64,000 bases of DNA, taken from the NCBI RefSeq assembly GCF_006345825.1, contig NZ_VCIX01000087.1:186202-250201 (forward strand), in the 5' to 3' direction. This document shows positions 9,655 through 18,408 of the stretch, piece by piece. The number at the start of each line of letters is the position of its first letter. Position 1 is the stretch's first letter. Source of the stretch: Paenibacillus paridis. GTDB taxonomy: Bacteria > Bacillota > Bacilli > Paenibacillales > Paenibacillaceae. The notes under the pieces are model-generated. The model saw only the letters and a list, made by a program, of their open reading frames with translations. It did not search any database and was not told where the DNA came from. The translations under genes and the position numbers were made by a program.

Positions 9655-11163
9655 TTATCCGATTCGATCTGTTGCATAGGTCATGATCTGCTCTTGGGTC
9701 GCGAGATGGTCATTCATCAGCTCCCCGGTAATTCTTCCTTCGCACATCACAATGATACGATGGCTAAGCCTTAAAATTTCCGGCAGTTCCGAGCTGATCA
9801 TAATGATCGATTTGCCTGCAGCCGCCAAGTTCTCAAGAAGCTTATAAATTTCGCTTTTGGCTCCGATATCAATCCCCCGAGTCGGCTCATCGAAGATCAG
9901 GATGTCGCAGTCCCTCGTTAACCACTTGCCAATAATGACCTTCTGCTGGTTCCCGCCGGATAGAAATTTCAGCTTCTGTTTTATGCTTGGCGTTTTTACC
10001 TTAAGCTCCTCAACGATTTGAGTCGAAACCTCATTCATCCGTTTTTCATTCATCCAAAATCCTGCCCTTGTGAAACGGCCTGTCGTTGCTAACGTGGCAT
10101 TCGTTGATACATCCATTTCCAGCAGGCACCCAAAGTGCTTCCTATCCTCGCTCAAATACCCAATGCCATGCTTTACGGCCTGATGAGGCCCGTTAATCCG
10201 CGCCTTGCGGCCATGAACGTAGATCTCACCGGAATCGAGGGGATCAGCACCGAAGATTGCCCGGGCAACCTCCGTTCTTCCTGCACCGACTAATCCGGCT
10301 ACGCCAAGGATTTCGCCCTTCCTCAGCGTGAAGCTTACGTTGTGAAGAACATTTCTACGGTTGAGATTACGCACCTCAAGCATGCTTTCGCTCGTTTCGT
10401 CCTTTAACCGGTTCGTCTTATCCGATTGAAAGAGCTCTCGGCCCACCATCATCGAAATAATTTTATCGATGCTTGTATCGGCGGTCGCAACCGTATCAAT
10501 GTAGCTCCCGTCTCGCATTACCGTGATGCGATCGGTAATTCGTTTCAGCTCCGCCATCCGGTGGGAGATGTATACGATGCCTACCCCTTTAGCTCGCAGC
10601 TGGACGATAATCTTGAACAATTCCTCAATTTCCGCATCACTAAGCGCCGCTGTCGGTTCATCCATAATTAACACTTGAGAATCGTAGGAAATGGCTTTAA
10701 TGATTTCAACCATTTGCTGCTTGGCGACCGTTAGCTTCGATACAAGCGTGGTAGGATCGATATCCAGATTCATTTGTCTAAGCAAAATGGAGGTTTGTCG
10801 ATTCATCTCTTTCTCGTCCAGAAACAGTTTGAGCGCTTTCCGCGGCTCTTTGCCGATAAAAATGTTTTGCGCGACGGTTAGATCGGCTGCGAGATTCATC
10901 TCCTGATGAATCATGCTAATTCCCTTTTTTTGAGCGGCTCTTGTATCCGGAATACGTACTTCTTCGCCCTGATAGAGAATGCGTCCCTCGTCCATCTGAT
11001 ACACGCCAGTCAACACCTTCATCATGGTCGATTTCCCGGCGCCGTTCTCCCCAACAAGTGCGTGTACCTCGCCAAGCCGCAGATCGAACCTACAATCCTT
11101 TAAAGCATGAACCCCGGCAAAGCTTTTTACGATTCCTTCCATCTGCACAAGGCTTTCACTCAT
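9655..11163 (-). CDS. CUT2-type sugar ABC transporter ATPase, two fused nucleotide-binding domains (RbsA-like)
   Basis: A 502-residue ATPase made of two NBDs. The first has an intact Walker A, GENGAGKST, and a divergent signature, LTVAKQQMVEI; the second has a degenerate Walker A, GLVGAGRTE, with signature FLSGGNQQKVIIG and Walker B LIFDEPTRGIDIG. That asymmetry is normal for RbsA/XylG/MglA proteins, where the first site does the hydrolysis. The ATG at 11163 (MSESLVQME) has GGGGAG eight bases upstream and is preferred over an in-frame ATG 27 bases earlier. It is the first gene of the importer operon; a terminator and a dispersed repeat separate it from the upstream sensor operon, so it should have its own promoter between about 11170 and 11320. 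Confidence 0.93.
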   Translation of the reverse strand: MSESLVQMEGIVKSFAGVHALKDCRFDLRLGEVHALVGENGAGKSTMMKVLTGVYQMDEGRILYQGEEVRIPDTRAAQKKGISMIHQEMNLAADLTVAQNIFIGKEPRKALKLFLDEKEMNRQTSILLRQMNLDIDPTTLVSKLTVAKQQMVEIIKAISYDSQVLIMDEPTAALSDAEIEELFKIIVQLRAKGVGIVYISHRMAELKRITDRITVMRDGSYIDTVATADTSIDKIISMMVGRELFQSDKTNRLKDETSESMLEVRNLNRRNVLHNVSFTLRKGEILGVAGLVGAGRTEVARAIFGADPLDSGEIYVHGRKARINGPHQAVKHGIGYLSEDRKHFGCLLEMDVSTNATLATTGRFTRAGFWMNEKRMNEVSTQIVEELKVKTPSIKQKLKFLSGGNQQKVIIGKWLTRDCDILIFDEPTRGIDIGAKSEIYKLLENLAAAGKSIIMISSELPEILRLSHRIIVMCEGRITGELMNDHLATQEQIMTYATDRIG

Positions 11164-11320
11164 CGCTTCATCTCCCCTCTCCATATTCATGTTGTTACCG
11201 ATAACTTTACACGGTTCATTCCGTCACTTACATGTGATTTCTTCTTGTAAGAGTCGAATAATTTTGGGGATTCGACCCATTAAAGACCAACTAAATAATT
11301 TCAATTAAACTTTTCATTTT

Positions 11321-11462
11321 GATCGCTACGCGAGTAGATCATTCTTACGATCGCGGTTGCAGCCAGATTCTTGGATTGGATTAGACATTTAAAGGTTAGG
11401 ATCCGGCCGCAAAGGCGAACACTCCGTTTCTTCAGAACGATTTTCTCACTGCGCTTAAATGC
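11321..11462 (+). repeat. Dispersed hairpin element, copy 1
   Basis: The stretch from GATCGCTACGCGAGTAGATC to GCGCTTAAATGC is closely similar to 47192-47333 and, inverted, to 58842-59024. It contains arms TTGCAGCCAGATTCTT and a diverged GGATCCGGCCGCAA that can pair, so the unit folds as a long imperfect hairpin. It fills most of the 365-base gap between the importer ATPase gene and the sensor gene; no coding sequence is supported there. Confidence 0.8.
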
Positions 11463-11489
11463 TTTTTTTAGAACTTATATAACCGTTAA

Positions 11490-11526
11490 CAACAAAAAGG
11501 CAGAGCAGGCTTTCGCCTACTCTGCT
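11490..11526 (-). terminator. Terminator of the sensor operon
   Basis: GCAGAG-AGGC and GCCT-CTCTGC arms with one internal mismatch and a TTTC loop are followed on the minus strand by CTTTTTGTTGTT. It lies 30 bases past the stop of the membrane-anchored binding protein and separates it from the importer operon. Confidence 0.85.
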
Positions 11527-11555
11527 AATCTCCCATTATTTTCAATTTCGTTTAT

Positions 11556-12542
11556 TCACTCATTTCCAACAAACGGAAACAACAGCTTCTGATTCTCCTC
11601 TTCATACATATTTTGTTTCGTTATAAGCAGCGAGCCCGTATCAATAAGCTTCGCAGCCTTCTTGCCTTTAACAACTTCCATGGCCGTTTTAATGCTAAGA
11701 TAACCCATTTGAAAAGGCCTTTGAAGCACAGTAGCATTCATAACCCCTTCATCCAAAAGCTTAATCTCGTTGAAAGAACTATCGAATCCAATCAGCTGCA
11801 CTTTCCCCTTTAATCCTAGTTCCTGAATGGCTCTTCCCGCTCCAACCGTAGTTGGCTCGTTGAGACCGATAATGCCGAACACATCGTTATGCTCCTGCAG
11901 CATTTCCATAGCCAGCAAATACGAATTTTGCTCGGATCCTTCGCCATTGTAGGTACCGAGCATTTCGATTCCAGGATGGTCCTCCAACACTTCATGAACG
12001 CCCTTTTCCCTGTCGATATGAGAAGCAGCGCTTTTGACATAGCTGATAATCGCGATTTTAGCCTGGTCTTTAATCAAGCTTTTCATCGCTTCGCCCGCTT
12101 CTCTGCCAGCGCTGACATTGTCCGTCGTGACGATGCTGTCGGCAGAATCGGAGTTGATTCCCGAATCGACAATAATAAGCTTAATTCCGCTCTTCTTTAT
12201 TTTCTCAGCGACGGGTACGAGTCTCTCGTAGTCGGTCGCGGCCAATACGATTGCATCCGGCCGATTTTGTATCGCCTTTTCGACAAGGGCAATTTGTTCA
12301 TCAACATCCGTTTCCGACTTTGTCCCCCATACCTGAACGTTTACATTGAACTCTTGGGCAGCTTCATGCACTCCGTCGATTAATACCTGCCAGAATTCTA
12401 CCGATGTATCGATTGTTTTCAGAATGACCGTAACCTCTATCTTCTGTTTCGAAGATAATCCGTTATGCCCATATACAAAAACGGCCACAGCGATGAGTAG
12501 GAGTGCAACGGCGGTTGTTACCCACTTATGAATTCCTGCCAT
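11556..12542 (-). CDS. Membrane-anchored sugar-binding protein, probable sensory partner of the YesM kinase
   Basis: This 328-residue protein has the same Peripla_BP_4 fold as the importer's lipoprotein (FWQVLIDGVHEAAQEF, IIVDSGINSDSADS, LIGFDSSFNE) but no lipobox. Instead it keeps an uncleaved-looking N-terminal membrane segment (about 9-25) with no Cys, so the binding domain should be tethered outside the cell. Its first codons overlap the end of the histidine kinase gene by 17 bases and GGAGG precedes the ATG by nine, implying coupled translation. The order YesN-YesM-binding protein matches XylFII/LytS/YesN-type three-component systems, where the binding protein hands ligand information to the kinase. 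I infer that role here; it carries no transport genes of its own. Confidence 0.88.
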   Translation of the reverse strand: MAGIHKWVTTAVALLLIAVAVFVYGHNGLSSKQKIEVTVILKTIDTSVEFWQVLIDGVHEAAQEFNVNVQVWGTKSETDVDEQIALVEKAIQNRPDAIVLAATDYERLVPVAEKIKKSGIKLIIVDSGINSDSADSIVTTDNVSAGREAGEAMKSLIKDQAKIAIISYVKSAASHIDREKGVHEVLEDHPGIEMLGTYNGEGSEQNSYLLAMEMLQEHNDVFGIIGLNEPTTVGAGRAIQELGLKGKVQLIGFDSSFNEIKLLDEGVMNATVLQRPFQMGYLSIKTAMEVVKGKKAAKLIDTGSLLITKQNMYEEENQKLLFPFVGNE

Positions 12543-14331
12543 GTCTCTCGTCCTCCAGAACTTGGCGTATTTTGGGAATACGGATGTATACAGTTGTTCC
12601 CACTCCTAGAACGCTGTGGTAAGTTAATCCGTATTGCGCTCCGTAATAAAGCTTTAGCCGTTCCTGAACATTTCTCACGCCGACCCCTCTTCCTCCCTCC
12701 GTAACGGAAGCTGGAAGATGAAGCGACTTTAACTTCTCCTCGTCCATCCCATTTCCATTATCTTCAACGATCAGAATAATGTCCGTGTCCGTTTCTTCGC
12801 AAGCGACCCGAATGAAACCAGGTCCCTGCTTCATCTTAATGCCATGATAGATCGCATTTTCAATAAGCGGCTGTATGATGATTTTGATGATCCGATACTC
12901 CTGAATCGCTTCGGATATTTCGATATGATAATCCAGCTTATTTTTATACCGCATTTTCTGGATCATTAGATAGTTTGTAATATGCTCAATTTCTGTCTTA
13001 ATCGCAACCAGCTCCTCCCCCTTGCTGATCGATGAACGGAAAAGTTTGGCAAGCGCTGAAGTCATTAGCACCACTTCCCTAGACTTATTGCTCTCCGCCA
13101 TCCACACAATGGAATCAAGCGTATTGTAAAGAAAATGAGGGTTGATTTGAGCTTGCAGGGCAATGATCTCACTCTTGCGTTTTTGTTCCTGATCCAACAC
13201 CGTTTGCTGCATAAGCTCTTTAATCTTCCCGACCATCATATTAAAGGCTCTTGCAAGCCTCTGGATTTCTACCGTTTTGTGACCAGGGACATGGATATCG
13301 AAATTCCCCTTTTCCACTTCCTTCATATAGCCTTGCAATCGTTTGATCGGTTGGCTCACGCGCTGAGATAAGAATAATGAAATCATAATGCCAATAATAA
13401 TACAGATGATTCCCAATACAATGATAGACAGCAGCACATTATTCTGATTTTCAGCTAATTCGCTCACGTAGGAGACACCGACAATTTTCCAGCCAAACTC
13501 AGAATCCTGAACCGTGTACATTCGGCTTTCGCTGCCTTGGCTGCTTATGAACGTTCCGTTTCTGACTTCCAGCACTTTATCAATCATCTCTGTTTTTAAA
13601 TTACTATAAATCAATTGCTGCTGGGGATGATAGACGATTTTCCCATCTGAATCGATGATGAATAAATAACCTCTTTGGCCTAGTCGAATATCCTTGAACA
13701 TGTCATTCATAACGCTAAAATTCAAATCGACCAAAAAAACGCCCAGCTTCTTATTCCCTTCCTTGCTGACCAGTTCCCGGCTCAATGAGACGACCCAAGG
13801 ATATCGGTCTTTAAAAATAGGCTGCACGTGAGAAGAGGAAATAACGCTTTGCCCGCCCATGCTTTTTGCGTTTCTATACCAATTCATGCTTGTAATATCG
13901 ACGTTTGGATTTAGCTCGAGCTCTTTGCGGCCGGACACGAACTGTCCGCCATAACCAAAAATGTTAGCTGAGCTAATATCCGTTCGGGAAACCAGCATCG
14001 CACCTAGCATTTCTGAGATCGCTTCCTTGTAATCCTTCTCTTCCTTTAAACTATTAAAGGAAGCTGAAGATAAATAAGCTTGAACCGCATAATTGCCAGC
14101 CACAAGATCAGACATATACTTCATGCCGTTAATGTAGGATTTAATATTGTTGTTTACCTGTTTCACCAGCTCCGTAGTGTAAGTCTGCGCTGTGGAATTA
14201 ACGGAATCCTTAGTTAAGTAAAAGGAAGTAACGCTCATCATAATGCTTGTCATAATAATGAGCGCGACCGAGGCAAGAACCATATTCGTCTGAATACTAG
14301 GCAATCGCGAAAACATTCTCACTCGTATCAC
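12526..14331 (-). CDS. YesM-type sensor histidine kinase
   Basis: A 601-residue membrane kinase. Domains in order: TM1 (about 17-38), an extracellular Cache-like sensor (about 40-285), TM2 (about 290-312, IIVLGIICIIIGIMISLFL), HAMP (about 315-365), the His_kinase module with the phospho-acceptor in QINPHFLYNTLDSI, and HATPase_c with N box LIENAIYHG, EDNGNGMDE and a GVGVRNVQERL lid. The frame begins with GTG at 14331 overlapping the TGA of the response regulator gene by four bases; the GTG at 14322 or ATG at 14316 are alternatives. It should phosphorylate the YesN protein encoded upstream, under control of the binding protein encoded downstream. The likely regulon is the adjacent importer and GH95 genes. 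Confidence 0.93.
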   Translation of the reverse strand: MIRVRMFSRLPSIQTNMVLASVALIIMTSIMMSVTSFYLTKDSVNSTAQTYTTELVKQVNNNIKSYINGMKYMSDLVAGNYAVQAYLSSASFNSLKEEKDYKEAISEMLGAMLVSRTDISSANIFGYGGQFVSGRKELELNPNVDITSMNWYRNAKSMGGQSVISSSHVQPIFKDRYPWVVSLSRELVSKEGNKKLGVFLVDLNFSVMNDMFKDIRLGQRGYLFIIDSDGKIVYHPQQQLIYSNLKTEMIDKVLEVRNGTFISSQGSESRMYTVQDSEFGWKIVGVSYVSELAENQNNVLLSIIVLGIICIIIGIMISLFLSQRVSQPIKRLQGYMKEVEKGNFDIHVPGHKTVEIQRLARAFNMMVGKIKELMQQTVLDQEQKRKSEIIALQAQINPHFLYNTLDSIVWMAESNKSREVVLMTSALAKLFRSSISKGEELVAIKTEIEHITNYLMIQKMRYKNKLDYHIEISEAIQEYRIIKIIIQPLIENAIYHGIKMKQGPGFIRVACEETDTDIILIVEDNGNGMDEEKLKSLHLPASVTEGGRGVGVRNVQERLKLYYGAQYGLTYHSVLGVGTTVYIRIPKIRQVLEDERHGRNS

Positions 14332-15947
14332 ACTAACCCTTTTATTTTTTTATGGCGATAATCCGTTGGGGTTTCTCCCGTATGCTTCTTAAATGCGCCG
14401 CTGAAATAATGAGGATCGCTGTATCCAACGGCATAGGCGATCTCGTAGCTCTTTAAAGCTGACACGATTAATAATTCCTTCGCTTTCTCCATACGCAGAT
14501 GGGTTACGAATTCCACGAATGTCTTGCCGTTGGTTTGCTTAAATATGCTGCTGAAGTAACTCGAACTCATCGATACGTGATAACACACCGACTTTAATGA
14601 TAGCTTTGAGTCCATATAATGCAGTTTAATGTACTCTATCGCTTTCGCAATTTGAAACACGCATTGATGCTCCCGCATGCTTTTGATTGATCCGACTACT
14701 TTCCCGCATTGCTCCTTCAGCCACACTTCAACTTCACCCATCGCCGAAAACTTAGCTATTTCTTTCATTGGAGCTTGGTTTGCTCCGAACACTTGTTCAC
14801 TGTCAATGCCCATGACATAGAGCGTGTGCATAATCGTCAATACCATCCGTTGCAGATACATATGGCAAATATCGAATGGAAAAGCATGCTCTCGGAACAT
14901 AATAAATAGTTGCCTAATCCATTCCTCCATCTCTTCCGGTGATCCGGTTTTCAGTTTCGTAACTAACTCGCTTTCCCAATCCATGAGCGACAACAACTCC
15001 GGCCGTTTACGCTGCTCCATATCCCATATACATATAATTTGATTGGTACCGATGACAAAACGATAATCAAGCGCTGACAAAGCAGATTGATTTAAACGCT
15101 GCACTTTGTCCGTTAAGCTGCATACATGTCCGATGCCTATAGAAAGCTTAACAGGCAAGTAATCGGTAATCTTACTGTGAATTTCTTCGGCTACCTGCGT
15201 CGATAGCTCATGCAGTTCATTGGTCTCATGACCAGAGATGATAACATGAACGCGGTTTTCCCGATCTCTAAAAATAAGCGTACCGGAGCAGTCAGCTGTA
15301 ATTTCCTGGGCAATGTTATAAACAGCAAAACGAATAAGCTCCTCGTCGGACAACGTCTTAGGCTGGCTCCATATGAACTCGTCCACTTCAATAGCCAGCT
15401 CAATCATGCAGGAGCCGTTCCACTCAATCTCAAAATAGCTGAAGTTCTCGTTTTTTTGTTTTTCTGTCATTGCCGAAGTGGCAAATCGTTCTAAAAAACG
15501 CTCTTTCAACAAAGGCTGGTTCTCTCTCAATTGACGCTTCAACTGCTCGAAATCTTGCATTTGATTTCTTTCGCTGTCAAGCTCAGAACGAAGTTTACTA
15601 ATAACCTGTTCGAGCTCCGCTGCCGTCACCGGTTTCAAAATATAGTCGACAGCTTGCAATTTCAAAGCCTGCTGGGCAAAATCGAAATCATCGTAGCCTG
15701 TAAAAATAATAACTTTTACTTTCGGGAAATTGGCAGCAAGCTCGCGCGTCAGCTCAATGCCGTTCATGAACGGCATTCCAATATCGGTCAACACAACATC
15801 TGGCGTATGACGGTTAATGAAATCAAGCGCTTCCTTGCCGTCCTCGCAACTGCCTATACATTCAAAACCAAGCCTTTCCCAGTCCATTTGATCTTCTATC
15901 GCTTCTCGAACAAGCGCCTCATCGTCGACAATCAACAACTTGTACAT
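14328..15947 (-). CDS. YesN-type response regulator (REC + AraC HTH)
   Basis: A 539-residue response regulator. The receiver domain (1-120) has acidic pocket VDDE, phospho-acceptor Asp55 in VVLTDIGMPFMNG and the conserved Lys in YILKPV. A long middle region without recognised motifs follows, then an AraC-type DNA-binding domain (about 435-535) with SLKSVCYHVSMSSSYFSSIF and YAVGYSDPHYFSGAFKKH. It is the first gene of the three-gene sensor operon, with a four-base overlap to the kinase gene. It is the expected activator of the importer and GH95 transcription units. A cre-like site 73 bases upstream suggests CcpA control of the sensor operon. Confidence 0.93.
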   Translation of the reverse strand: MYKLLIVDDEALVREAIEDQMDWERLGFECIGSCEDGKEALDFINRHTPDVVLTDIGMPFMNGIELTRELAANFPKVKVIIFTGYDDFDFAQQALKLQAVDYILKPVTAAELEQVISKLRSELDSERNQMQDFEQLKRQLRENQPLLKERFLERFATSAMTEKQKNENFSYFEIEWNGSCMIELAIEVDEFIWSQPKTLSDEELIRFAVYNIAQEITADCSGTLIFRDRENRVHVIISGHETNELHELSTQVAEEIHSKITDYLPVKLSIGIGHVCSLTDKVQRLNQSALSALDYRFVIGTNQIICIWDMEQRKRPELLSLMDWESELVTKLKTGSPEEMEEWIRQLFIMFREHAFPFDICHMYLQRMVLTIMHTLYVMGIDSEQVFGANQAPMKEIAKFSAMGEVEVWLKEQCGKVVGSIKSMREHQCVFQIAKAIEYIKLHYMDSKLSLKSVCYHVSMSSSYFSSIFKQTNGKTFVEFVTHLRMEKAKELLIVSALKSYEIAYAVGYSDPHYFSGAFKKHTGETPTDYRHKKIKGLV

Positions 15948-16019
15948 GAGATCCCCGCCTTGTTATCTAAGGTACTTTGCGTATTTACAATAACGATCCA
16001 AGATGTTAATCAAGATTTT

Positions 16020-16033
16020 TGAAAGCGCAATCA
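16020..16033. promoter_or_regulatory. cre-like (CcpA) site upstream of yesN
   Basis: TGAAAGCGCAATCA differs from the cre consensus TGWAARCGYTWNCW at one position. It lies 73 bases upstream of the YesN start codon, where repression of the sensor operon by CcpA would be plausible. Confidence 0.5.
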
Positions 16034-16346
16034 AATTGTTTGCTTCGAAATATTTGAATCAGGTCCAGTGGCGTAAGCTACGTTGTATTTAAAATGGAGG
16101 GATGGATGTTATACGAATTCATCTCATCGTATAAGAGGAATAAGGCTATGTACATGGGAATATATTCGGAGTTAGTCGAATTTTCTCTTTTTATAAACGT
16201 ATGACAGATCCAAGCTGCGCGCCATCATAACAATCCTTCCTCATTCATCCTAACCTCCGATTTATAACTTCACCAACTGCAGACCAAACCCTCTTTTCTA
16301 ATTAGATAATTAAGCTGCATTTTACATAGATACCCTCCTATGAAAA
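16034..16346. other. Gene-free stretch with a perfect inverted repeat
   Basis: No convincing gene is visible. TTATACGA (16109-16116) and TCGTATAA (16127-16134) form a perfect 8-bp inverted repeat with a 10-base spacer, which could be an operator or a small hairpin. An 18-codon frame at 16148 follows a weak AGAGGA but has no recognisable product. The rest is AT-rich leader or promoter sequence. Confidence 0.4.
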
Positions 16347-16386
16347 TAAAAAAGGCAGCTAAGATTTCTCTTAACTGCTCTTTTTA
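16347..16386 (-). terminator. Terminator of the YhgE/Pip gene
   Basis: GCAGCTAAGA and TCTTAACTGC arms with one mismatch around TTTC, flanked by an A-run on the left and a T-run on the right. On the minus strand it follows the YhgE/Pip stop codon by about 20 bases and ends in CCTTTTTTATTTT. Confidence 0.85.
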
Positions 16387-16399
16387 TTCCTTACTGACC

Positions 16400-17602
16400 C
16401 TAAGCTGCACTTACTGCAGCTTTCTCTACATCTGCCTTCCTCGAAGGCTTAAAGGATGAGCTGAACAATACCAAAATACCGACAACGGCAATCGAGAGCA
16501 ATACGCCAGTCGACCCGCTGATACTAATATCTTTTCCAAAGTAGAACAGATCCTTCAGGCTCTCAACCATGAATCGCATCGGTAACCAAGAGTAGATATA
16601 GTCCCGGTAAAACGACGACAGAAATTCGGGGGCAAAGCTTAGCAGAGGAGCGCCAAAGAATAAGAACAAGGCGAAGAAGCCCATTCCGCTTATACCTGTC
16701 CAAGATAATACGGCAGATATCATGATAAAGAAGCTAAAATAGCTACTCGCTAAAAGGATAGCGGTTTGGTTGAAATGAGCAATGTTCATCCCCCATAAAC
16801 TTGCAAACCATGTTAAACCATACCCGACAATGATGGAGATTAACACTCCCCAGAGCACATGTGCCACATGAGACAATAGCTTTTGCTTAGGCTTGATGAA
16901 TTTTAGCTTGTTTTTGGAGATGAGCATAATGACTGCCCCAATCATCGAACCGATCCAGAGCGGCTGAAACAAAGTAACAGGACCGTTGCCATTACCGCTG
17001 TTGGTGCCAACGGGATTGAGCGTCGTGACCTCTTTGATGATTGGGGATACGAGCATAGCTGCCTGCTTCAAATTAATGGAGCCTCCCTGTTGCTCCAAAC
17101 CTGCCATGAGCTGCGTGCGAACCTGGGTATTCAAGCCATCGATCATACCACTGAGCAGCTGTGAAGCTGCATTCGCAGCTGTCATATTTGCGCCTTGGCT
17201 CACATATATCTGCACCTTAGGTGATTCCGGTGCTGTCGTCTGGAGAGTCGCTTGATTCGCGCTAAAATTATTCGGTATAACAACTGCTGCATAATACTTC
17301 TTATCGTTCAGACCTTGCGTAGCAGTTTCTATACTATCCACTGTAATCCATTTAGCCGTGGGTTCTCCTCCGTTATTCTTCTCAGACAATGCACTTTGCA
17401 TTCCCTCAAGCAGCTTTTCTCCGCCATTCACGAGGCCTTGACCTGGAATATCTATACCAGCATCTTCATTTACCACGGCAATCGGCAAGTTCTCCGGATG
17501 TGGATTAATGGAAGGAATCATGGTAAGGCTAAAAATGAAAACAATGGCAATAACAATGATAGGAAGCAAAGCGACTAGCTTTTGTTTGAATATAGACATC
17601 AT
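16400..17602 (-). CDS. YhgE/Pip-family ABC-2-like membrane protein
   Basis: A 400-residue protein with one N-terminal membrane helix (about 10-28), a long extracytoplasmic region (30-215) starting with LPIAVVNEDAGIDIPGQG, and five to six helices in the C-terminal half. IAVVNEDAG is typical of the YhgE/Pip and DUF3533 ABC-2 families, which act as exporters or phage/secretion-associated membrane proteins; a substrate cannot be named. GAGGAG precedes the start; MMSIF or MSIF are both possible. It is directly downstream of a TetR gene in the same orientation and has a near-copy of that gene's operator in its own promoter, so it is probably the main target of that TetR protein, perhaps a drug or lipid efflux function. 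Confidence 0.82.
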   Translation of the reverse strand: MMSIFKQKLVALLPIIVIAIVFIFSLTMIPSINPHPENLPIAVVNEDAGIDIPGQGLVNGGEKLLEGMQSALSEKNNGGEPTAKWITVDSIETATQGLNDKKYYAAVVIPNNFSANQATLQTTAPESPKVQIYVSQGANMTAANAASQLLSGMIDGLNTQVRTQLMAGLEQQGGSINLKQAAMLVSPIIKEVTTLNPVGTNSGNGNGPVTLFQPLWIGSMIGAVIMLISKNKLKFIKPKQKLLSHVAHVLWGVLISIIVGYGLTWFASLWGMNIAHFNQTAILLASSYFSFFIMISAVLSWTGISGMGFFALFLFFGAPLLSFAPEFLSSFYRDYIYSWLPMRFMVESLKDLFYFGKDISISGSTGVLLSIAVVGILVLFSSSFKPSRKADVEKAAVSAA

Positions 17603-17625
17603 GCAGTTCTCCTCTTTTTCAATTC

Positions 17626-17654
17626 ATTAATTGGTTGATTGATCGTTTGTTCAA
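17626..17654 (-). promoter_or_regulatory. Promoter of the YhgE/Pip gene with TetR operator-like sequence
   Basis: On the minus strand TTGAAC (17649-17654), 17 bases, ATTAAT (17626-17631). Its sequence TTGAACAAACGATCAATCAA is a close match, on the opposite strand, to TTGACTAAACGTTCGTTCAA in front of the TetR gene, so the same repressor probably binds both. Confidence 0.55.
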
Positions 17655-17689
17655 TTTAATGGCAAAAAAATTTTGTGGAGAAGGCCACC

Positions 17690-18304
17690 CTATGGCTTCC
17701 TCCATAAATCTATCGTATAATCCACAATTTTCTCCAAGTATGTCTCCGTATCTTCCCACTGTATTTTGACCATACCGAGCTCTGATACTAAAGTTTGCAT
17801 CATCATTGAAAAAAACTGTCTGGTTGCCATCGTGTAATCTAAATTTCGGATTTCTCCCTTTTGCTCTCTTCTCTGCAGAAATTCGGAAAACATTTGCGTT
17901 TGCTGCTTAATCATATCCGTTAATTCTTGTTGCTCCTTCAGATCGAGGGAATCACTGACGCGAACCATGATTCGCAAAATATCTATATCCGCCATAAAAA
18001 CTTCATGGAATCGCCTACTAAACCTAAGCAAAGCATCTCTTAGCTCTAGTTCTTCAATCGCTTGGGCGGTCAGTTGAAGCTCATGCTTGCGACGCGCCAT
18101 GCTCTCCTGCAAAAGCACGGACAAAATTTCCCGTTTGCCACCAGGAAAATAATGATAAAGAATGCCAACGCCTTTGCCAATTTGTTTATTTATTTCTCGC
18201 ACTGACGTTCCTTCGTAGCCTCTTTCTGCAAACAATGACTTGGCAGCCTCCAGCAGCTTCTCTCTCGTAGCTATAGCTTGTTCTTTCCTTGTTGTGCCTT
18301 CCAA
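17690..18304 (-). CDS. TetR-family transcriptional repressor
   Basis: A 204-residue regulator with an N-terminal TetR helix-turn-helix (about 10-56: AAKSLFAERGYEGTSVREI followed by GVGILYHYFPGGK) and an all-helical ligand/dimer domain after it. The start is TTG at 18304, supported by AGGAGG eight bases upstream; the nearby ATG is out of frame. It is followed after 87 bases by the YhgE/Pip gene in the same orientation. A consensus-like promoter and a partial palindrome lie just upstream, consistent with autoregulation. The inducer is unknown. Confidence 0.88.
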   Translation of the reverse strand: MEGTTRKEQAIATREKLLEAAKSLFAERGYEGTSVREINKQIGKGVGILYHYFPGGKREILSVLLQESMARRKHELQLTAQAIEELELRDALLRFSRRFHEVFMADIDILRIMVRVSDSLDLKEQQELTDMIKQQTQMFSEFLQRREQKGEIRNLDYTMATRQFFSMMMQTLVSELGMVKIQWEDTETYLEKIVDYTIDLWRKP

Positions 18305-18324
18305 CGCATGATCCTCCTTGCCTG

Positions 18325-18376
18325 TTGACTAAACGTTCGTTCAACCAATTATAAAGTCCCATATTTTCTTTGTCAA
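18325..18376 (-). promoter_or_regulatory. Consensus sigma-A promoter and operator of the TetR gene
   Basis: On the minus strand TTGACA (18371-18376), exactly 17 bases, TATAAT (18348-18353): a perfect consensus promoter. Immediately downstream (18325-18344) lies TTGACTAAACGTTCGTTCAA (plus-strand reading), an imperfect palindrome well placed for repressor binding. Confidence 0.8.
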
Positions 18377-18408
18377 TTTGAAATAAAACCTTCCTCTATC
18401 TCCCGCGC

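Noticed and set aside
16148..16204. 18-codon frame in the gap upstream of yesN
   Set aside because: AGAGGA precedes it but the peptide has no known match by eye and no conservation can be tested.
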